Positions 60,452 through 64,000 of a stretch of 64,000 bases of DNA are shown here, piece after piece. The notes below the pieces were generated by a model. It ran no database searches, was not told where the DNA came from, and was given only the letters and a program-made list of their open reading frames with translations. Source of the DNA: Chitinophagales bacterium (lineage in GTDB: Bacteria > Bacteroidota > Bacteroidia > Chitinophagales > Chitinophagaceae). A program made the position numbers and the translations under genes. Every line of letters starts with the position of its first letter. The stretch's first letter is position 1. The stretch spans positions 1 to 64,000 of the forward strand of contig JANXQO010000024.1 of assembly GCA_025353485.1 (NCBI GenBank). Direction: 5' to 3'.

Positions 60452-61942
60452 ATGTACATTAATTGCAGCGATAAAGAATTATTTATATTAAAAAAAATTG
60501 CTGATACTGCAACTGAATTAAATATGCCATGCTTTTTAATTGGAGGTTTTGTAAGGGATAAAATTTTGGAAAGAACAACAAAGGATATTGATATTGTTTG
60601 TTTGGGAGATGGCATTGCTTTGGCTGAACTTGTTGCTAAAAGCTTTCAGCCATCACCGGAAATTTCAGTGTTCAAAAATTTTGGAACAGCACAAATGAAG
60701 TTGAATAAATTTTCTATGCTAAAAAGTGTTTCGAAAGTCTCCCCCACCGGGGGAGATTTAGAGGGGGCCGCTGACCTGGATATAGAGTTTGTTGGTGCAA
60801 GAAAGGAAAGCTATAATTATGATAGCCGCAAACCGGCAGTGGAACAAGGATCTATTGAAGATGATCAAAACCGGCGTGACTTTACCATAAATACGTTGGC
60901 AATAAGTTTAAATAAAGAAGATTTTGGTGAGCTGGCAGATCCCTTTGATGGCATAAGTGATCTTACTAAAAAAATAATTAAAACACCTTTAGATCCGGAC
61001 ATAACTTTTAGTGATGATCCTTTGCGGATGATGAGAGCGATCAGGTTTGCCGCTCAATTACACTTTACTATTGAAGAAAAAACACTGGAAGCAATCACTC
61101 AAAATGCGGAGCGGATAAAAATTGTAAGCTCAGAGCGTATCACTGATGAGCTTAATAAAATTATCATGAGTAATGAGCCTTCAGTTGGGTTTAAAATTTT
61201 ATATACATCAGGATTGCTTAAAATTATCTTTCCTCAAATGGTAGAACTTGCCGGTGCAGAATACATTGATGGTTTGGGGCACAAGGATAATTTTTATCAT
61301 ACGCTGCAGGTGCTGGATAATATTGCAAAACATACAGCTGACCTTTGGCTGCGATGGGCTGCCATACTGCACGACATTGCAAAACCTAAAACAAAAAAAT
61401 TTGAAGATGGTCATGGCTGGACATTTCATGGGCATGAAGTAGTTGGTGGCAGGATGGTTCCAAAAATATTTAACCAGCTTAAGCTTCCACAAAATGATAA
61501 GATGAAGTTTGTAAGAAAAATGGTGGAGCTGCATCTCCGGCCTATCAGCCTTACAAAAGAAAACATAACCGATTCAGCATTACGAAGGTTACTCTTTGAT
61601 GCAGGCGATGATATTGACGCATTGATGATACTGTGTAAAGCAGACATCACATCAAAAAATAAATTTAAAGTAAAGCGCTTTTTAGAAAATTTTGAAATGG
61701 TAAGCCATCGCCTTGCGGGGGTGGAGGAGAATGATAAGATAAGAAACTGGCAGCCACCTGTTACCGGCGAAATGATAATGAAAGAATTCAATCTCACCCC
61801 TTCCCGTAAAGTTGGGGATATAAAAACAGCGATACGGGAAGCGATACTGGATGGGATTATTCCTAATGAATATGAAGCGGCATATAATTTTATGATAGAG
61901 AAAGCAAAAGAAATGGGAATTGTAAAAGCCGGCAAATTGTAA
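60452..61942 (+). CDS. cca: CCA tRNA nucleotidyltransferase with HD domain
   Basis: 496 residues. The nucleotidyltransferase core has FLIGGFVRDKILE (31-36 GGFVRD), KDIDIVCLG (DxD, 45-47) and RRDFTINTLA. The arm domain with DDPLRMMRAIRFAAQL follows, then an HD domain with WAAILHDIAKPKTKKF and HGHEVVGG. It adds CCA to tRNA 3' ends, matching the two tRNAs without encoded CCA here. Residues 92-107 (SVSKVSPTGGDLEGAA) are encoded by a family A repeat and form an in-frame insertion between the two halves of the catalytic head. It otherwise looks intact. Confidence 0.94.
   Translation: MYINCSDKELFILKKIADTATELNMPCFLIGGFVRDKILERTTKDIDIVCLGDGIALAELVAKSFQPSPEISVFKNFGTAQMKLNKFSMLKSVSKVSPTGGDLEGAADLDIEFVGARKESYNYDSRKPAVEQGSIEDDQNRRDFTINTLAISLNKEDFGELADPFDGISDLTKKIIKTPLDPDITFSDDPLRMMRAIRFAAQLHFTIEEKTLEAITQNAERIKIVSSERITDELNKIIMSNEPSVGFKILYTSGLLKIIFPQMVELAGAEYIDGLGHKDNFYHTLQVLDNIAKHTADLWLRWAAILHDIAKPKTKKFEDGHGWTFHGHEVVGGRMVPKIFNQLKLPQNDKMKFVRKMVELHLRPISLTKENITDSALRRLLFDAGDDIDALMILCKADITSKNKFKVKRFLENFEMVSHRLAGVEENDKIRNWQPPVTGEMIMKEFNLTPSRKVGDIKTAIREAILDGIIPNEYEAAYNFMIEKAKEMGIVKAGKL
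60738..60768. repeat. Family A palindromic repeat inside the CCA-adding enzyme
   Basis: TCTCCCCC (60738-60745) pairs with GGGGGAGA (60749-60756), followed by TTTAGAGGGGG. The same order occurs, inverted, at 4771-4800. The insertion preserves the coding frame. Confidence 0.85.
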
Positions 61943-62024
61943 TTTTATGCAGTTAATAGTTGCGGATAACTTATTACTGGTAACTCATTACTCATCACTT
62001 CTTACTTTTCCTTAATTTCGTGAT

Positions 62025-62609
62025 ATGGCAATATTAAGATTCAGAATTTATTGGGAAGATGATGACAGTGTTTATCGTGATGTTGTTATAAAACACACAC
62101 ACACTTTTTCTGATCTTCATCATGAAATATTAAAGTGTTTTGAATTTGATAATAAACACAAAGCAACTTTTTACAGAAGCAATGATAAATGGCAGCGGGG
62201 TAAAGAAATCACCCTGGAAAAATATGATAAAAAATATGTTGCAGAACCAATACTGATGAGTGAAACCACTATTGGCAGTGAGATAAAAGATACCAATCAA
62301 AAGTTTATTTATGTGTACGATTTCAATAAGAACTGGACCTTTATGGTAGAGCTTATTAATGTAAATAAAGAAGAAAGCAGCAAGATCACTTACCCATCCT
62401 GTGCAAGAAGTGAAGGCATTGGGCCAAGCCAATATGGAACAAAAGGATTGATTAGCGAAAAGCTTGCAGAGATAGAAGAAAAATATGATCTGAATGCAGA
62501 GGCCTTACTGGCTATGGGACAGGAAGGAGAAGAAGGTGAAACTTCTGAGGAGTCTGAAGATGCAGAAGAAGAAACAGAAGGTGCTGTCGGTGAGGATGAA
62601 TTTAAATAA
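62025..62609 (+). CDS. PRiA4b ORF-3-like protein
   Basis: 194 residues. The core LRFRIYWEDDDSVYRDVVIK, TFSDLHHEILKCFEFD and KATFYRSNDKW matches the plasmid pRiA4b ORF-3 family. FIYVYDFNKNWTFMVELI and SCARSEGIGPSQYG follow. The C-terminus is an acidic tail of Glu and Asp from about residue 165. The family is found in many bacteria without a settled function. It is transcribed rightward between cca and miaA. The acidic tail is typical of such proteins. Confidence 0.85.
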   Translation: MAILRFRIYWEDDDSVYRDVVIKHTHTFSDLHHEILKCFEFDNKHKATFYRSNDKWQRGKEITLEKYDKKYVAEPILMSETTIGSEIKDTNQKFIYVYDFNKNWTFMVELINVNKEESSKITYPSCARSEGIGPSQYGTKGLISEKLAEIEEKYDLNAEALLAMGQEGEEGETSEESEDAEEETEGAVGEDEFK

Positions 62610-62621
62610 GAAATTTGAAAG

Positions 62622-62709
62622 TTTAACCGCTGAGAACAGGAGAAGCAGAGGTTACGCTGAGAAAAGACCCTCTGCGTAAACTCTTTTAACTCATGTTCTC
62701 TGCGGTAAA
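62622..62709. repeat. Nested inverted repeat upstream of miaA
   Basis: The outer arms TTTAACCGCTGAGAACA (62622-62638) and TGTTCTCTGCGGTAAA (62694-62709) are nearly complementary. Inner segments GCAGAGGTTACGCTGAG (62645-62661) and CTCTGCGTAAACTCTT (62670-62685) also pair. It ends 8 nt before the miaA TTG start, so it would fold in its leader. Confidence 0.75.
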
Positions 62710-62716
62710 ATAAAAA

Positions 62717-63640
62717 TTGAAAAATAAAATCAGCGTAGTTATTATTGGCCCCACAGCTGTTGGCAAAACATCATTTGCTATTAAGTTAGCACAGAATTTT
62801 AAAACTCAAATAATATCAGCCGATAGCCGCCAATGTTATAAAGAACTAAATATTGGTGTTGCAAAACCTTCTCCTTTACAGTTACAGAAAGTTGAACACT
62901 ACTTCATCAATTCTCATTCATTACACAATGAAGTAAATGCAAAAGTATTTGAAGAATATTCTTTGCAAAAGGTAAATGATATTTTTAATCCCGATAACTA
63001 TCGGGACAATGATGTTGCTGTAATGGTTGGTGGTACAGGATTGTATGTAAAAGCATTTTGTGAAGGGATGGATGAACTGCCTGTTATTGATACTGAAATA
63101 AGAAAAACAATTGTAACAAATTATAACAATGGGGGGCTGGAATGGTTAAGCAATGAAATAAAAAAAACCGACTCTCTGTTTTTTTTAAAAGGGGAAATAA
63201 AAAACCCACAAAGAATGATGAGAGCATTGGAAGTAAAGCTCTCTACCGGCAGATCAATAATTGAATTTCAATCTCACAAAAAAAAGGAAAGAGACTTTGC
63301 AATAATTAAGATAGGATTAGAATTACCTAAAGAAGAACTTCAGCAAAACATAAATAACAGGATAAATGATATGATAAATAATGGATTATTGGATGAAGTT
63401 AAAACCCTTTCCTCTTTTAAAAATTTAAATGCATTACAAACTGTTGGCTACAAAGAATTGTTTGAACATCTTGATGGTTATCTTTCATTAGATGACGCAA
63501 TTGAGAGAATAAAAATCAATACACGCCAATATGCAAAACGGCAAATGACGTGGTTTAAAAAAGATAAAGAGGTGAAATGGTTTAGCCCTTTTGATCTTGA
63601 TGTAATAATTTCTTTTCTAAATAAAAAAGCATTAACATAA
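62717..63640 (+). CDS. miaA: tRNA dimethylallyltransferase
   Basis: 307 residues, TTG start at 62717. The P-loop GPTAVGKT is at 11-18, with ISADSRQCYKELNIGVAKPS and VMVGGTGLYVKAF following, and the C-terminal NTRQYAKRQMTWFKK. It transfers dimethylallyl to A37 of tRNAs reading UNN codons. Residues 91-97 (NPDNYRD) are encoded by a CCCGATA-type palindrome identical in core to one at 384-401. This is an insertion in the loop before VAVMVGGTGLY. A nested inverted repeat precedes the start. Confidence 0.93.
   Translation: MKNKISVVIIGPTAVGKTSFAIKLAQNFKTQIISADSRQCYKELNIGVAKPSPLQLQKVEHYFINSHSLHNEVNAKVFEEYSLQKVNDIFNPDNYRDNDVAVMVGGTGLYVKAFCEGMDELPVIDTEIRKTIVTNYNNGGLEWLSNEIKKTDSLFFLKGEIKNPQRMMRALEVKLSTGRSIIEFQSHKKKERDFAIIKIGLELPKEELQQNINNRINDMINNGLLDEVKTLSSFKNLNALQTVGYKELFEHLDGYLSLDDAIERIKINTRQYAKRQMTWFKKDKEVKWFSPFDLDVIISFLNKKALT
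62990..63005. repeat. Family C palindrome inside miaA
   Basis: CCCGATAA-CTATCGGG is the reverse complement of 385-400. It lies in frame within miaA and encodes most of the extra NPDNYRD residues. Confidence 0.85.
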
Positions 63641-63670
63641 TGTGGATGCTGTAAGAGTTATTCTAAAACT

Positions 63671-64000
63671 TTATAATTTAAAACCTATTGTCGCTACAAT
63701 ATTTCCTGTATTATTTTTAATAGAAGCCGGATCATTTGGTTTGTCCTGTAAGCGGTAAGGATAATTTACATCTTTGTTAATGGCATATACATAAGTAAGA
63801 TCAACAAAAAAACCTTTATCCCTGTAACCTAAGCCGCCACTTAGTTTTACACGGTCAGCCTTTTCGTTTTTATAGGGATTGCCATAATAGGCGCCACCCA
63901 GCCTAAACATGATTGTATTAAATTTTAATTCTCCGCCAACTCTTGCATTGAAAGCTCCTTTATACTGTTCTTTAATTGCATTATTAAGATAAATAAAATA
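63671..64000 (-). CDS. OmpP1/FadL-like outer-membrane protein, C-terminal part (window edge)
   Basis: 109 residues before the stop are visible, entering from the right edge. Segments FNARVGGELKFNTIMFRLG, LSGGLGYRDKGFFVDLTYVY and VATIGFKL are alternating hydrophobic strands like the last strands of OmpP1/FadL/TodX-type transporters. The end is a short hydrophobic beta strand (terminal VATIGFKL). It probably imports a hydrophobic compound; the fragment is too short to assign more. Confidence 0.7.
   Translation of the reverse strand, partial: YFIYLNNAIKEQYKGAFNARVGGELKFNTIMFRLGGAYYGNPYKNEKADRVKLSGGLGYRDKGFFVDLTYVYAINKDVNYPYRLQDKPNDPASIKNNTGNIVATIGFKL

Noticed and set aside
1-64000. Prophage or integrative element
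   Set aside because: No integrase, phage structural gene, conjugation gene or tRNA-flanking attachment repeat was seen.

Overview
The window looks like a chromosomal segment of a Bacteroidota bacterium, most likely a Chitinophagaceae-type lineage. The evidence is low GC, many signal peptides ending in AQ and lipoproteins of the SCNNN type, TonB-linked outer-membrane proteins, the order parA-parB-DUF5683-dapB, TAnnTTTG-type -7 boxes and occasional TTG/GTG starts. No integrase, transposase or phage gene was seen. tRNA-Leu(CAG) and tRNA-Gln(CTG) lack an encoded CCA tail, and a CCA-adding enzyme is present.

Layout. 1-2.8 kb: chromosome partition genes parA/parB with a DUF5683 protein and the start of dapB, all leftward. 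3-13.2 kb: housekeeping and accessory genes, including an FMN reductase, a membrane phosphoesterase, a cupin protein, a DEAD-box helicase, Sua5/YrdC, a heptosyltransferase-like enzyme, dapD, an EamA transporter and tRNA-Leu. 13.5-42.3 kb: an interrupted purine-catabolism region. It holds guanine deaminase, xdhC/xdhB/xdhA, membrane urate hydroxylase PuuD with a partner c-type cytochrome, allantoinase, allantoicase, OHCU decarboxylase, HIU hydrolase and a CitE/malate-synthase-like DUF6986 enzyme. Together these would take guanine through xanthine, urate, HIU, OHCU and allantoin to allantoate, ureidoglycolate and urea. No ureidoglycolate lyase, urease or adenine deaminase is visible. Between xdhA and puuD lie a divergent membrane-protein/TonB-receptor pair, a frameshifted M28 peptidase, two hydrolases, a MazF-type toxin-antitoxin pair, an amino-acid decarboxylase, a HicB gene beside a decayed HicA, a second DEAD-box helicase and a large outer-membrane protein. 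42-64 kb: mixed genes, including a HipA-kinase/DUF3037 pair, tRNA-Gln, a LuxE-like ligase, an M42 peptidase, a PAS histidine kinase, Lon, paired lipoproteins, the CCA-adding enzyme, MiaA and the end of an OmpP1/FadL-like protein.

The most unusual signal is a set of short palindromic and heptanucleotide repeats. They sit between genes and also inside or at the edges of coding sequences. In-frame insert-like segments occur in allantoinase, the CCA-adding enzyme, MiaA and XdhC. Other copies supply the stop codon of xdhA, the phosphoesterase and allantoicase, or abut the start of parA and lie in the first codons of xdhB. A three-copy array of about 170-nt units separates xdhA from xdhB.

All family assignments come from reading motifs by eye. 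No database search was run.
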